This document shows positions 33,801 through 42,324 of a stretch of 64,000 nucleotides of DNA, one piece after another (positions within the stretch are counted from its first letter, which is position 1; the number at the start of each line of letters is the position of its first letter). A program made the position numbers and the translations under genes. The stretch is from Streptomyces mobaraensis NBRC 13819 = DSM 40847 (GTDB taxonomy: Bacteria > Actinomycetota > Actinomycetes > Streptomycetales > Streptomycetaceae). The notes under the pieces are model-generated. The model was not told the origin of the DNA. It made no database searches and worked only from the letters and a program-made list of their open reading frames with translations. Where the stretch lies: NCBI RefSeq assembly GCF_017916255.1, contig NZ_CP072827.1, forward strand, positions 2,232,001 to 2,296,000, written 5' to 3'.

Positions 33801-35255
33801 GACGGCGGGCGTCTGGCCCGCCGGGCCGACGCCGGCCGTGTGCCGGGCGTCGGCCTCCATCCGGTCGGCGAGCTCCGCGTCCCGGCCCTCCCGGAAGACG
33901 GTGAGTCCGGCGCCGTGCAGGGCGGGCGGGGCCGTGCTGTCGGGGGCGGCGGACGCCTTGGGGTCGCTCATCGCGGCGAGCGCCTGGTCCACGATCCGGG
34001 AGAACTCCACGAACTTCATCGCGGCCCCGTCCACGTCCAGGTCGGTGACCAGGATCCCGTCCCCGCCGAGACGCAGCATCCGCCGTCCGTACGGGCCGTC
34101 GTCCGGGGCGTACGGCTCGAAGCGGCTCCCGGTGACGTAGCGCAGGTCCGTCCACGGCCGCAGGCCCTCGTCGTCGTTGAGCCGTCCCTGGTCCGCGGTG
34201 AACCGGACCCGCGCCTGCCAGCGGTCGGCGAGCCCGGGCGGCGGGGTGACCAGCAGGTCGACGGCGAGGCCGAAGCGGCGCAGGAGCTCCGGGTAGTCGG
34301 CGAGCAGGGCGCAGGCGGTGTGGAAGTCGACGTCGGGTGCCGTGGGCGGGGGTGGTGTGGGCACCTGGGGGCGGTCGTAGAAGCGGTACGCCTCCGCGAG
34401 GTTGTGGGCGGCGGCGTTGCCCCGGTAGGCGTCGCTGGTGCGGTCCATGAACCGGGGGCGGAACGGGTTGGCGGCGACGGCCGAGGGCCCGCCCGTGCCG
34501 TGTTCGAGCAGCTGGTCGAGACCGGGGTAGGAGGCGGCGACACCACGGGCCAGCTCCAGCAGGGGTGGGGGGAGCGGGGCCCGGAGGTCGCCGGTGGTCG
34601 GGTGGTCCCAGGTGGCGGGCGGCGCGACGGCGGCGCCCTCGGGCCCGGAGGCGGCGGCGCCCTCGGCCCCAGAGGCGGTGGCGCCCTCGGCCCCGGATGT
34701 CGTAGCGCCCTCGGCCCCGGAGGGGAAGGCTCCCTCACCCCCGGACGGAAAGACGCCTTCGCCGCCCGTCGGAAGGGTGCCCTCCCCGCCTGTCGGAAGG
34801 GTGCCCTCCCCGCCCGACGGGAAGGCCCGGCGGCGGGCGGTGGCCGTGGCGACGGCCTCGTAGAGGGTGCCGATCCGGTCGTGGACGTCCCGGGCGGGAT
34901 AGGAGCGCAGGGTGGGCGGCACGGCCGCGGCGGCGGCGAAGGCGCCGGCGGGCGGGCGTACGGGGGAGGTGGTCGGGAACAGGGCCTTCCACAGTCCGCT
35001 GTCGGCGGGCGGGTAACGGTCCTGCCGGGGCGCGACGGGCACAGCGGTCCCGGGCCCGGTGGTGCCGGGCGCGCGGAACTCGATCCGCAGCGCGGCGATG
35101 TAATGCCCGAGGGTGTCGGGCCAGTCGTGGAAGGCGGGGAAGGCGTCGAGCGTGGTCCCCCCGGTGAGGCGGGGGCTGACCAGGACGGTGAGGCGGAGCC
35201 GGCCGTCGGCGGCGGTCCCGTCGGGCAGTACGGTCCACCGGATCGTCTCGGGCAT
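30813..35255 (-). CDS. Giant protein B of an uncharacterised two-gene locus
   Basis: 1480 residues from ATG 35255, 4 nt after the stop of the upstream giant gene, so the two are translationally coupled. No signal peptide, membrane helix or domain that I can name. It begins MPETIRWTVLPDGTAADGRL, then LRLTVLVSPRLT. Residues ~142-212 are a degenerate 8-residue repeat of the type GGEGTLPT. The middle has recurrent short Trp/Pro phrases (RYRAWDERHVSPP, AEQHGMYDTVFGPDK, YFTAASREAGSYLDTVVSLPE), and the last third is beta-rich (RHAGFRVHLRRPWFSSGDDE, LLAVVLDPGTGTGG), ending FGLLVTPLGRIVLRE. Composition and codon use match the host genome. It is cytosolic by sequence and may form a large assembly with protein A. 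Function unknown. Confidence 0.85.
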   Translation of the reverse strand: MPETIRWTVLPDGTAADGRLRLTVLVSPRLTGGTTLDAFPAFHDWPDTLGHYIAALRIEFRAPGTTGPGTAVPVAPRQDRYPPADSGLWKALFPTTSPVRPPAGAFAAAAAVPPTLRSYPARDVHDRIGTLYEAVATATARRRAFPSGGEGTLPTGGEGTLPTGGEGVFPSGGEGAFPSGAEGATTSGAEGATASGAEGAAASGPEGAAVAPPATWDHPTTGDLRAPLPPPLLELARGVAASYPGLDQLLEHGTGGPSAVAANPFRPRFMDRTSDAYRGNAAAHNLAEAYRFYDRPQVPTPPPPTAPDVDFHTACALLADYPELLRRFGLAVDLLVTPPPGLADRWQARVRFTADQGRLNDDEGLRPWTDLRYVTGSRFEPYAPDDGPYGRRMLRLGGDGILVTDLDVDGAAMKFVEFSRIVDQALAAMSDPKASAAPDSTAPPALHGAGLTVFREGRDAELADRMEADARHTAGVGPAGQTPAVAVLDASDLVRGYRVDVGVVEEPAEAEEHTAEGQAAEEAAEAGTGGEAAAPVTVWRPLCARTGRYAIRRPGQPVVPLAVAPDEGHVKATAVTHDKRDDNQLYVHQALCGWHGWSLAAPPPGRTLGPDDRPRVPAPEVSPVFPLDTAFRPVKGSLPALRFGRTYRLRARLCDLAGNGPGLDADTPDGTASAPVTYRRWEPVPPPALVPRWPFLEGESEPRLVIRSTVRDDGTPVPPDAWAATRNTQVPDHRAESPVDGLDRRYRAWDERHVSPPKTPLQTAEQHGMYDTVFGPDKADLVRRRYFTAASREAGSYLDTVVSLPENPDVTTDLKLLGEIKVAKHDVHDTEPPTELPVPRGQGLRPGEYVVHRGAQLLLPYLPDVPARGVSLRGLPGAPPNATYDFPGPWPQARPLRLKIVEGDGPPVWSGLLERELTVRLPKATVATVRMSCRLDPADLTLFRAWELLTASKLWNDPDPTTGLPQAKKDELTAAAADGENWMITPWVELTLVHAVEKPLAPPELGPLTFPREAEQTFTPFTGRLHSHARSTGRVDIDASWQEWTDDVAQDAPQRTERHARIGHFTLERYEDDHSLFGLRHEFRDTLHRAVTYTPTATTRFREYFHPAITDRTDLITRKGPASAGPDGHGWHVPSSRRPEPPDVSHLVPTVRWEQTVDHERHRVTRTRRHAGFRVHLRRPWFSSGDDELLAVVLDPGTGTGGPGAAAPLPDELVTRCATDPVWDDPTAPPRLAPANFPGAALTADGRVLAEPVGGAPATASVAAFAPDYDHELRLWTCDIDVDLGPAAGATAYFPYLRLALARYQPYSVDPLHLSKVVTADFLQLLPDRTVTATMTSAGAVRLELSGPVAPNALGKRVGSGQAAMAASRRVLASVERRAVGSGDLDWAGTGTVLELTCVPKGSSFVWSGDLVPPAPQLLPLSEYRLVVEEHEVYATDSSTATGTVTPASGGTAVPVARRLIHADRFGLLVTPLGRIVLRE
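34618..34830. repeat. Coding 24-bp repeat in giant gene B
   Basis: About nine copies of a degenerate 24-bp unit encode GGEG(T/V/A)(L/F)P(T/S) and, further on, SGAEGATA-type octapeptides. The copies nearest 34780-34810 are nearly identical, which suggests recent slippage in a flexible linker. Confidence 0.8.
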
Positions 35256-35259
35256 GGCG

Positions 35260-38200
35260 TCAGCTCACTTCCGCGAAGGCGGTGCAGTACTCGTCGACCG
35301 GATCGCGCGGCAGCCCGGTCACCGGATCCGGATAGGGCTCCATCATCTGGGCGAACGTGGGGGGCCGGACGGCGTCGTCGGCCGCGGCGAGCGGGCTCGG
35401 GGAGTGTCCGGCGCCCACGAACCGCTTCTCGCATTCGATGGTGACCGACTGGGACCAGAACCCGATGTGGACGCTGATCGTGATCCGGGCCCGGCCGTAG
35501 ACGGTTCCGCTGCCGCTGTCGTAGGTGAGTTCCAGGAGGAGTTCGATGGAGGCGGAGACGATACCGAGCACGTCGACCTCGCCGCGGGCGCGGAAGTAGC
35601 CGGTGATCCGGCATTCGGAGGTGGCGAGTTCGAGCCGGAAGTAGATGCCGGCCATCACGGACAGGCTTCCGCTCGCCACGCCGAGGTTCATGGAGACGGC
35701 GGCCCCGAACTCCAGGGCGGCCTCCAGGACGGCGACCTGCTTGGGCGTGATGACGATGCCGAAGAAGCCGCCGCCGCCGAGCAGGGACACGGTGAGCCGG
35801 AAGGGGGCCTGGCGGCTGCAGAAGGAGAAGCCGATCTCCAGCGGCCGGCCGATGAACGGGAGGTCCAGATAGGCGTCCAGGCGGATGTTCTCCAGGCTGA
35901 AGACGCCGATCGCGAGGCTGGGGAGGGGGATGCCGTAGCGGGCGGTGATGCCGGTCGACGTGACCTGGATGCCGGGCGGGTCGCTGAAGCCGTCGATGGG
36001 GATGAGCTGCCGCAGCGTCTCGACGAACGACAGCGGGCCGATGAACTCGACCTTCCGGAAGCCGACGTCGATGTCCGGCTTCTCGCCCGCGCGCATCCGG
36101 AAGCGGACGCGGTCGAAGGTCAGCCGCATGGCCTGGAAGGAAGGGATGAGGACGAGGTCGAACTTCTCCAGCGAGCACGTGACGTCGGCTCCGGAGGACA
36201 CGTCCGGCCGCAGCGAGCCGCGGAGGTCGACGACGAGGGAGAGCCGCCCGACGGTCCGGGTGCCCTCGGTGTGCGGGACGAAGACCGGGTCGCCGGTGTC
36301 GGGCCAGGGCTTGATCTGCGGGCTCCACTCGATGCGGGTGCTGACCGTCTCGGGGAGCTTCAGACCGCGGGCGGCCTGCTGGAGCGCGTCGCGGAGGGAC
36401 GGCAGTTGTCCGGCGGCGGTGGTCCAGGTGTCCACCTGTTCCCGGACCCGGGTGAGCAGCGTGCGGAGGCCGGGGTCGGCGGTGGTGGGGAGGGCGGTGA
36501 GGAGGTTGGTGAGGGCGGTGGAGAAGGCGGCGAAGGCGTCGTCGATCTGTTGCAGGGTGACGGGCGGGTCGGTGGCGGGCGTGACGGGCGACGACGGCGG
36601 GCCGGTGGCGGGTGTGGCGCGTGGTGGCGGCGGGCCGGCGGGAGGCGCGCCTGCCACGGGCGGCCCGGCACCCACCGTCGGACCGCCCGCCGGGCCGGCC
36701 GCCGGACCGCCCGCGCGATCGCCCGCCGGACCAGCCGTCGGGTCTCCCGTCGGACCGGCCCTCGGCGGCGCCCCAGCGGGCCCGGGTTCCGCCGGAGCAC
36801 CGCCATCGCTCCCCGGCGGTGCGGCGGTGGGAAGCGAGGGGTGGGAGAGGTGTTCGGCGAGGTAGGCGGCGACGAGTTCGGCGAGCCGCCGGGCGGTGTC
36901 GGCCACCTGCCGGGCGGCGGGCGGCAGGCCGGGCGCGGCGTTGTCGGCCAGGTCGCGGACGCGGCGCAGGTCGCCGAGGAACCCGGTGACCGAACTGACG
37001 GTCTGGGTGATGAAGTTGGGGACGTGCAGGGCCGGCAGCGGATCGCCGGGGAGGATGTGGCGGATGACGTCGGCGAGGGAGAGGACCCCCAGGAAGTCGA
37101 TGCCGAGGGTGCCGAAGAAGTCGGCGGGGTCGAACTCCCCGCCGGCGATGCGGTCCAGAGCCGTGGCGACGGGCCCGGTGCCGGAGACCGGGCCGGTCGC
37201 GCGGGACAGCCCCGCCACGTCGAAGCTGGGCGCGACGAGCGCGCCGGAGCGGTCGCGCCGGCTGTCGAAGTCCATGGTGAGCGCGGGGCCCCCGGTGTGC
37301 AGCAGGCTGAGGAAGACCTCCCCGGGGTTGCCCTTCCTGGCCCCCTGGGTCACCGCCGCGAAGCCGGACAGGGCGTACCGCTTCGCGTACGTCACGGGCA
37401 CGGTGGCGGTCGCGTCGCCGGTCAGCGCGCCGACGGCGGGGACGGCGGCGGTGGCCCAGCTCAGCTGCGGGATGAAGTGTGCCTCGCCGGGCGCCGGATG
37501 GGCCGGGTCGGGGACGGCGAGGGCGGGCGGCGCGGCGGCGCCCCAGACGAGGTGGGCCACGTCGACACTCGTGTCGTCCGGCGTGACGGGTGGTGCCAGG
37601 GCCACGGACTGGCCGAGCAGCGCGGCGCTGGTGAAGGGGGACGGATCGGTGACGGCGGCGGCCCGGGAGCCGTCGGGCGCCGGCGCCGGCGGCTGGGACC
37701 GCCTGTTGTACTCGGCGAGCACTTCGGCGAGTTGCTCCCCCCGGCTCAGATGCTCGGGGACGAAGAGCAGCGGGGTGCGGAACTCGACGACCCGCCCCTG
37801 GTGGTCCACCGCCGTGGCCTTGAACAGGAACGGCTCCTCGGTGGCCGTCGCCGGGAAGAACCAGGTGGAGGTGGGCGGGTCGGGGAGGTGGACGAGGTTC
37901 GGCGTGACGAGGGTGTCCAGGCGGACGCTGGTGAACGGGAAGAGGAGGTTGGTGAGGTCGGCGGCCGGGTCGCCGTCCCTGGGCAGCGGCCGCCCCGGGT
38001 CGTAGGTGCGCAGGGGCTGCCGGACGAGCACGTAGAAGCGCTGGAAGAGGAAGGCGGTCCGCGGGTCCTTGAACTTCCGTTCCGTGACCTGCACCACGGC
38101 CGCGCGGTGCCCGAACGGGCACAGGTACCCCTCGTGCATCACCCGCACGTAGTGGTCCCGGCCGAGGGTGGTGTGCTGCCGCCAGTCCGACAGGTCGATG

Positions 38201-39240
38201 CCCGCGGGCCGTTCGGGCCACTGGCCCACGCTCTCCAGCCAGCCGCCGAGCGCCGACAGCATCAGCGTCCGGGCTCTCACCGGCACCGGCGTGAACGGCT
38301 TGCCCTCCACCGTGGACAGCCCGTCGCGCGCGGTGAGTTCGACGAGATCGGTGCGGTCTCCCGGGGTGAGCGGCAGCCGCGTCACCTCGGGAGCGGGCGT
38401 TCCCGGGTCTCGGTCGCGGTTCCACACGGCGCGGACCGTGCCCCCGCTCAGCCGGGTGTGCCACAGCGCCACCCGCTCGCCCGGCCCGGGTTCGTCCACC
38501 GCGTCCCGGTGGATCCAGCGGGCCTGCCGCGGGGGCGACAGCAGGAGCCTGTAGGGCAGTTCGATGCCGGTGCGGGGGCGGGTGGGGTCGGCGAGGGGGT
38601 TCTCGGGGGTACGGGGGCCGGGGGCGGCGTCGGACGCCTCGCCTCCGGAGGCGGTACCGGTGACCGCGGGCTCGGCGCCGGCCGCGGCGGCGAGGGTGGC
38701 GTCCACGCCGTACCGGGCGGTGAGCTGGGCGGTGGTGCGCAGCAGCCGTACGAGCGCGAGGGCCCGGACCGTCGGGTCGCCCTCGGCGCCCCCGCCCGTT
38801 TCCTCACCCGTTTCCTCGGCCGCTCCCCCGCCCGCTCCCACGCCGGGCGGCCGGACCGCGACCACCGCCACCGCCGGATCGGCCTCCCGGGCCGCGTCGA
38901 CGACGCGCAACGGCAGCGCGCGCATGGCCGCCAGCAGCCCCGCCTCGGAGTACCCGACCACGTCCTGCGCCCCGACCTCGAAGACGAGGACGCTCCGCCC
39001 GCTGACGAGCGAGCCGACGGGCACGTCCCGCGGATCCGGGTCCGTCCCCTCCTCCAACAGCGCGTGCTCCGCGACGTGCTGCGGCCCCAGCGTCACGACG
39101 AGCAGTCCGTCCTGCTGCGGATCGGCGCGGATCAGCCGCCGACTCCCCGGCCGGTCATCGAACTTCAGCCCGACGAACCCGAAGTTCAGGTCCAACAGGT
39201 CGGTCCCGCGCAGTACCCGGATCGGTGCCGGAGTGCTCAT
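35260..39240 (-). CDS. Giant protein A of an uncharacterised two-gene locus
   Basis: 1326 residues from ATG 39240, with AGGGGG upstream. No signal peptide and no known domain. N-terminal part (1-115): LLDLNFGFVGLKFDDRPGSR and LLVVTLGPQHVAEHALLEEG. An acidic Gly/Glu linker follows, then a conserved-looking core (~230-480) with ELPYRLLLSPPRQARWIH, DHYVRVMHEGYLCPFGHR at ~362-379 and FLFQRFYVLVRQPLRTYDPG. A Pro/Ala/Gly linker spans ~803-880. Residues ~980-1290 are long alternating hydrophobic strands (SLENIRLDAYLDLPF, LGGGGFFGIVI, LSVMAGIYFRLE), as in a large beta-structure. It ends DPVDEYCTAFAEVS. I have the impression of large hypothetical proteins in other phyla with similar phrases, but cannot verify this here. 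Role unknown; it is the first gene of the pair. Confidence 0.85.
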   Translation of the reverse strand: MSTPAPIRVLRGTDLLDLNFGFVGLKFDDRPGSRRLIRADPQQDGLLVVTLGPQHVAEHALLEEGTDPDPRDVPVGSLVSGRSVLVFEVGAQDVVGYSEAGLLAAMRALPLRVVDAAREADPAVAVVAVRPPGVGAGGGAAEETGEETGGGAEGDPTVRALALVRLLRTTAQLTARYGVDATLAAAAGAEPAVTGTASGGEASDAAPGPRTPENPLADPTRPRTGIELPYRLLLSPPRQARWIHRDAVDEPGPGERVALWHTRLSGGTVRAVWNRDRDPGTPAPEVTRLPLTPGDRTDLVELTARDGLSTVEGKPFTPVPVRARTLMLSALGGWLESVGQWPERPAGIDLSDWRQHTTLGRDHYVRVMHEGYLCPFGHRAAVVQVTERKFKDPRTAFLFQRFYVLVRQPLRTYDPGRPLPRDGDPAADLTNLLFPFTSVRLDTLVTPNLVHLPDPPTSTWFFPATATEEPFLFKATAVDHQGRVVEFRTPLLFVPEHLSRGEQLAEVLAEYNRRSQPPAPAPDGSRAAAVTDPSPFTSAALLGQSVALAPPVTPDDTSVDVAHLVWGAAAPPALAVPDPAHPAPGEAHFIPQLSWATAAVPAVGALTGDATATVPVTYAKRYALSGFAAVTQGARKGNPGEVFLSLLHTGGPALTMDFDSRRDRSGALVAPSFDVAGLSRATGPVSGTGPVATALDRIAGGEFDPADFFGTLGIDFLGVLSLADVIRHILPGDPLPALHVPNFITQTVSSVTGFLGDLRRVRDLADNAAPGLPPAARQVADTARRLAELVAAYLAEHLSHPSLPTAAPPGSDGGAPAEPGPAGAPPRAGPTGDPTAGPAGDRAGGPAAGPAGGPTVGAGPPVAGAPPAGPPPPRATPATGPPSSPVTPATDPPVTLQQIDDAFAAFSTALTNLLTALPTTADPGLRTLLTRVREQVDTWTTAAGQLPSLRDALQQAARGLKLPETVSTRIEWSPQIKPWPDTGDPVFVPHTEGTRTVGRLSLVVDLRGSLRPDVSSGADVTCSLEKFDLVLIPSFQAMRLTFDRVRFRMRAGEKPDIDVGFRKVEFIGPLSFVETLRQLIPIDGFSDPPGIQVTSTGITARYGIPLPSLAIGVFSLENIRLDAYLDLPFIGRPLEIGFSFCSRQAPFRLTVSLLGGGGFFGIVITPKQVAVLEAALEFGAAVSMNLGVASGSLSVMAGIYFRLELATSECRITGYFRARGEVDVLGIVSASIELLLELTYDSGSGTVYGRARITISVHIGFWSQSVTIECEKRFVGAGHSPSPLAAADDAVRPPTFAQMMEPYPDPVTGLPRDPVDEYCTAFAEVS

Positions 39241-39479
39241 GCCGCCCCCTAACAGCTGCCCATCCCCCTGGATACTCCTGTGGGAGCGGCAGGTGTATGA
39301 CCCGAACGGGTGATGGCGGAACGCGGTACTCCGAATAGGTGATACCCGGACAGGGCCCTTCCCATCGGGAGGAAGGAGGCGAATTCTCCCCTCGAAGGGC
39401 GGACCGGGCAGCACGCACGCGGCGCCGGTGCCACCGGCTGCCGGAAACGGCACCCCCCGCCCACGAAGGGGGTACGACA

Positions 39480-39815
39480 ATGTCCACATCCTCACGACGC
39501 CGGGCGGCGAGACCGGCCCTGGTCCTCGCGGCGGCCCTGGCCCTGACCACCGGCCTGGCCACCACCGCCCCGGCCGCCTCGGGCGAGTTCATCTACCAGA
39601 GCCGCGCCACCGGGTTCACCCGCACCTTCGTGGACCCGATGAACAACGTCTGTCTCTTCTTCGAGTTCGGCGCCAACAAGATGGTCAACAGCACGAACCG
39701 GACGGCCCGGGTGTACCTCAGCACCGTCTGCGGCGAAGGCGGTTCCGCGGACATCCCGAAGGGCGGTACGAAGACGGCCCTGCTCGACGACTTCCACAGC
39801 GTGAAGTTCCTGTAG
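39480..39815 (+). CDS. Small secreted protein, unknown function
   Basis: 111 residues from ATG 39480 with AAGGGGG upstream. A basic start (SRRRAARPALVLAAALALTT) and an APAAS end form a signal peptide of about 35 residues. The mature ~75 residues, GEFIYQSRATGFTRTFVDPM, then NNVCLFFEF and STVCGEGGSADIPKGG, contain two Cys likely to form a disulphide and several beta strands. Small antimicrobial-like or inhibitor-like secreted proteins of Streptomyces look similar in form, but I know no family. It is divergent from the giant gene pair (239 bp between starts). Confidence 0.75.
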   Translation: MSTSSRRRAARPALVLAAALALTTGLATTAPAASGEFIYQSRATGFTRTFVDPMNNVCLFFEFGANKMVNSTNRTARVYLSTVCGEGGSADIPKGGTKTALLDDFHSVKFL

Positions 39816-39892
39816 CCGGCCGGGCCGGGGCCGTCACTCGGGTGACGGCCCCGGCCGACCCCGGCCGACCCCGCCCGCCGGCCCCGGGCCCC

Positions 39893-40690
39893 TCAGAGCT
39901 CGGTCACCACCACGTCCACCGCCCACGGCCGCCCCGCCTTCTCCGGAGCGCCGCCCTCCACCACGTACCCCAGGTCCCGCAGCGCCTCGACCAGCTCACC
40001 GGGACCACCCGGCTCCGCACCCGCGACCAGCAGATCCCGCACCATCCGCCCCTTGGTCGCCTTGTTGAAGTGGCTGACCACGGACCGCTTCTCGACCCCG
40101 TCCACCACCCGCGACTGCAGCACCCGCACCGTCACCGTGCGCTCCGCCACGCCCCCCTTCGGCTTCCAGGCCGTCGCGTAGGCGGCCGAGCGCAGGTCCA
40201 GGACGAGGCCCTCCCCCGCGGCGGCGGGCAACGCCTCCGCCATCGGCCCGCGCCAGAACGCGCCGAGCGGGCCCAGCCCCGGCAGCTTCACCCCCATCGA
40301 ACAGCGGTAGGAGGGGATGGCGTCCCCGACGCCCACCGCACCCCACAGCCCGGAGAAGACCAGCAGCGACCGCTCGGCGGCGCGCCGGGCGGTCGGCGGG
40401 AGCGTGGTCAGGCCGAGCGCGTCGTAGAGGACGCCGGTGTAGATCTCGGCGGCGGGCCGGGTGCCGGCCGTCCGCAGCCCGGCGTTCTTGGCGACCTCCC
40501 CGCGCAGCCCCTGGCTCAGCCCCAGCACCTCGGCCGCCTTCTCCTCGTCGCCCGAGCACAGCTCCACCAGCTCGGCGAGCACGGCGTCCCGCGCGGCGGC
40601 GAGCCCCGGGAGGGCGAGGGCGCCGGTGTCCACCGGGGCCCCGGTCCCGCCGGTGGCCTTCCCCTCGGACGGCGGCAGCAGCACGAGCAC
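39893..40690 (-). CDS. yaaA: Peroxide stress protein YaaA (UPF0246)
   Basis: 265 residues from GTG 40690, chosen because AAGGAG lies just upstream. An ATG at 40720 would add ten residues. The family core is present: LLPPSEGKA at the start, YTGVLYDALGLTTL, LLVFSGLWGAVGVGDAIPSYRCSMG, FWRGPMAEAL, VLDLRSAAYATAW and VSHFNKATKGRMVRDLL. In E. coli YaaA lowers free iron during peroxide stress and its structure shows a DNA-binding fold. It is divergent from the RNB ribonuclease gene (112 bp between starts). Confidence 0.93.
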   Translation of the reverse strand: MLVLLPPSEGKATGGTGAPVDTGALALPGLAAARDAVLAELVELCSGDEEKAAEVLGLSQGLRGEVAKNAGLRTAGTRPAAEIYTGVLYDALGLTTLPPTARRAAERSLLVFSGLWGAVGVGDAIPSYRCSMGVKLPGLGPLGAFWRGPMAEALPAAAGEGLVLDLRSAAYATAWKPKGGVAERTVTVRVLQSRVVDGVEKRSVVSHFNKATKGRMVRDLLVAGAEPGGPGELVEALRDLGYVVEGGAPEKAGRPWAVDVVVTEL

Positions 40691-40802
40691 GATCGGTTCT
40701 CCTTGGGTATCCGTGGGCATCCGTTCTTACGGCCCCGGCGAGCCTAACGCCGTACGCCACACTCACCGCGCCGCCCGCCCGGCCCGCCCCTACGCTCGGA
40801 TC

Positions 40803-42269
40803 ATGCCCCGCCGCACGATGCGGGTGACGGATGAGGACCGCGCCCCGCTGCAGAGAGCGCTGCGCGAGCTGCGCGAGCGGACGCACGCCCCCACCGGGTT
40901 CCCCGCGGACGTCCGGGCGGAGGCGGACCGTGCCGCGCGACGACGGCCCCGCGTCCCGCCGTACGACGCGACGGCGCTCCCCCTGTTCACGATCGACCCG
41001 CCCGGGGCGAAGGACCTCGACCAGGCCATGCACCTGGCCCGCCGCGCGAAGGGCGGCTACCGCCTCCACTACGCCATCGCCGACGTCGCGTCCTTCGTCA
41101 CCCCCGGCGGCCCGCTGGACGCGGAGGCGCACCGCCGCGCGGTGACCGTCTACTACCCGGACACCCGCGTCCCCCTCCACCCCGCCGCCCTCTCCGAGGA
41201 CGCGGCGAGCCTGCTGCCGGACCGCGACCGGCCCGCGCTGCTGTGGGAGTTCGACCTGGACGCGGACGGGGCCGTGTCCCGTACGGACCTGCGCCGGGCC
41301 CTCGTCCGCAGCCGCGCCCGGCTGGACTACGCGGGCGTCCAGCGGGCCCTCGACACCGGCACCGCCGACGAGCCGCTGGTCCTGCTCCGCGAGACGGGCC
41401 TGCTCCGGCAGGAGCGGGAGCGGGAACGCGGCGGCGTCTCGCTGGACGTCCCCGAGCAGGAGATCGTCCGGCAGGACGGCCGCTACGTCCTGGAGTACCG
41501 GACGCCACCGCCCGTGGAGGGCTGGAACGCGCAGCTCTCCCTGCTGACCGGCATGGCCGCCGCCGATCTGATGCTCGCGGCGGGCACCGGCGTCCTCCGC
41601 ACTCTGCCGCCCGCGCCGGAGTCCGCCGTGGCGGCCCTGCGCCGGGCGGCCCGCGCACTGGGCGTGAACTGGCCGGACGACATGCCGTACGCCGTCGTCC
41701 TGCGAGCCCTGGACCCGGCGCACCCGCAGCACGCCGCGTTCCTCCAGGAGTGCACGACCCTGCTGCGCGGCGCGGGCTACGCCGTCTTCGACCGCGAACG
41801 CCCCGCCGAGCGCCCCCCGCCCGCCGACCCCGTCCACGCGGCCGTCGCCGCCCCCTACGCCCACTGCACGGCCCCGCTGCGCCGCCTGGCCGACCGCTAC
41901 GCCCTGGAGTGCTGTGTGGCGGCGGTCGCCGGTTCGAGCCCCCCTGAGTGGGTGCGGACCGCCCTCGACGCCCTCCCGGCCGAGATGGCCGCCGGCTCCC
42001 GCCGGGCGGCCGAGGCGGAGCGCGAGTGCGTCGACCTGGTGGAGGCGGCGCTGCTCCGCGACCGCATCGGCGAGGTCTTCGACGCGTACGTGGTCGACGT
42101 GATCGACACCCGCCCGACCGCGGGCACGGTCCACCTCTACGAGCCCGCCGTCGTGGGCCACGTGGAGGGCGACCCCGACGGCCCGCCGCTCCACCTCGGC
42201 CACCGGACGCGCGTCCGCCTGATCGAGGCGAACCCGGGCCGCGACAAGGTCTGGTTCGCCCCGGCGTGA
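40803..42269 (+). CDS. RNB-domain 3'-5' exoribonuclease (RNase II/R type)
   Basis: 488 residues from ATG 40803. The catalytic loop FTIDPPGAKDLDQAMHL with Asp65, 71 and 73 binds the metal ions. YRLHYAIADVASFVTPGGPL and DTRVPLHPAALSEDAASLLPD are the next conserved RNB blocks, and APYAHCTAPLRRLADRYALE is the late one, where most relatives have YxHxTSPIRRYxD. There are no cold-shock or S1 domains except perhaps a short beta part at the end, so this is the short actinobacterial form. TACGCT 6 nt before the ATG suggests leaderless transcription. It probably degrades or trims RNA. Confidence 0.9.
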   Translation: MPRRTMRVTDEDRAPLQRALRELRERTHAPTGFPADVRAEADRAARRRPRVPPYDATALPLFTIDPPGAKDLDQAMHLARRAKGGYRLHYAIADVASFVTPGGPLDAEAHRRAVTVYYPDTRVPLHPAALSEDAASLLPDRDRPALLWEFDLDADGAVSRTDLRRALVRSRARLDYAGVQRALDTGTADEPLVLLRETGLLRQERERERGGVSLDVPEQEIVRQDGRYVLEYRTPPPVEGWNAQLSLLTGMAAADLMLAAGTGVLRTLPPAPESAVAALRRAARALGVNWPDDMPYAVVLRALDPAHPQHAAFLQECTTLLRGAGYAVFDRERPAERPPPADPVHAAVAAPYAHCTAPLRRLADRYALECCVAAVAGSSPPEWVRTALDALPAEMAAGSRRAAEAERECVDLVEAALLRDRIGEVFDAYVVDVIDTRPTAGTVHLYEPAVVGHVEGDPDGPPLHLGHRTRVRLIEANPGRDKVWFAPA

Positions 42270-42324
42270 CGCCCCGGCGTCCCCTCCTCCCCCGGCCGCC
42301 CGGTACCATGGTCGACACGGCGGA

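Noticed and set aside
30216..35444. A 1742-codon open frame on the plus strand over giant gene B
   Set aside because: Sense frame B has normal codon-position GC, a linked partner and regular secondary-structure patterns; the antisense frame is Gly/Val/Arg noise.
41925..41945. A tRNA T-loop-like GGTTCGAGCC
   Set aside because: It is inside the RNB ribonuclease coding sequence, in frame, and no cloverleaf can be drawn around it.
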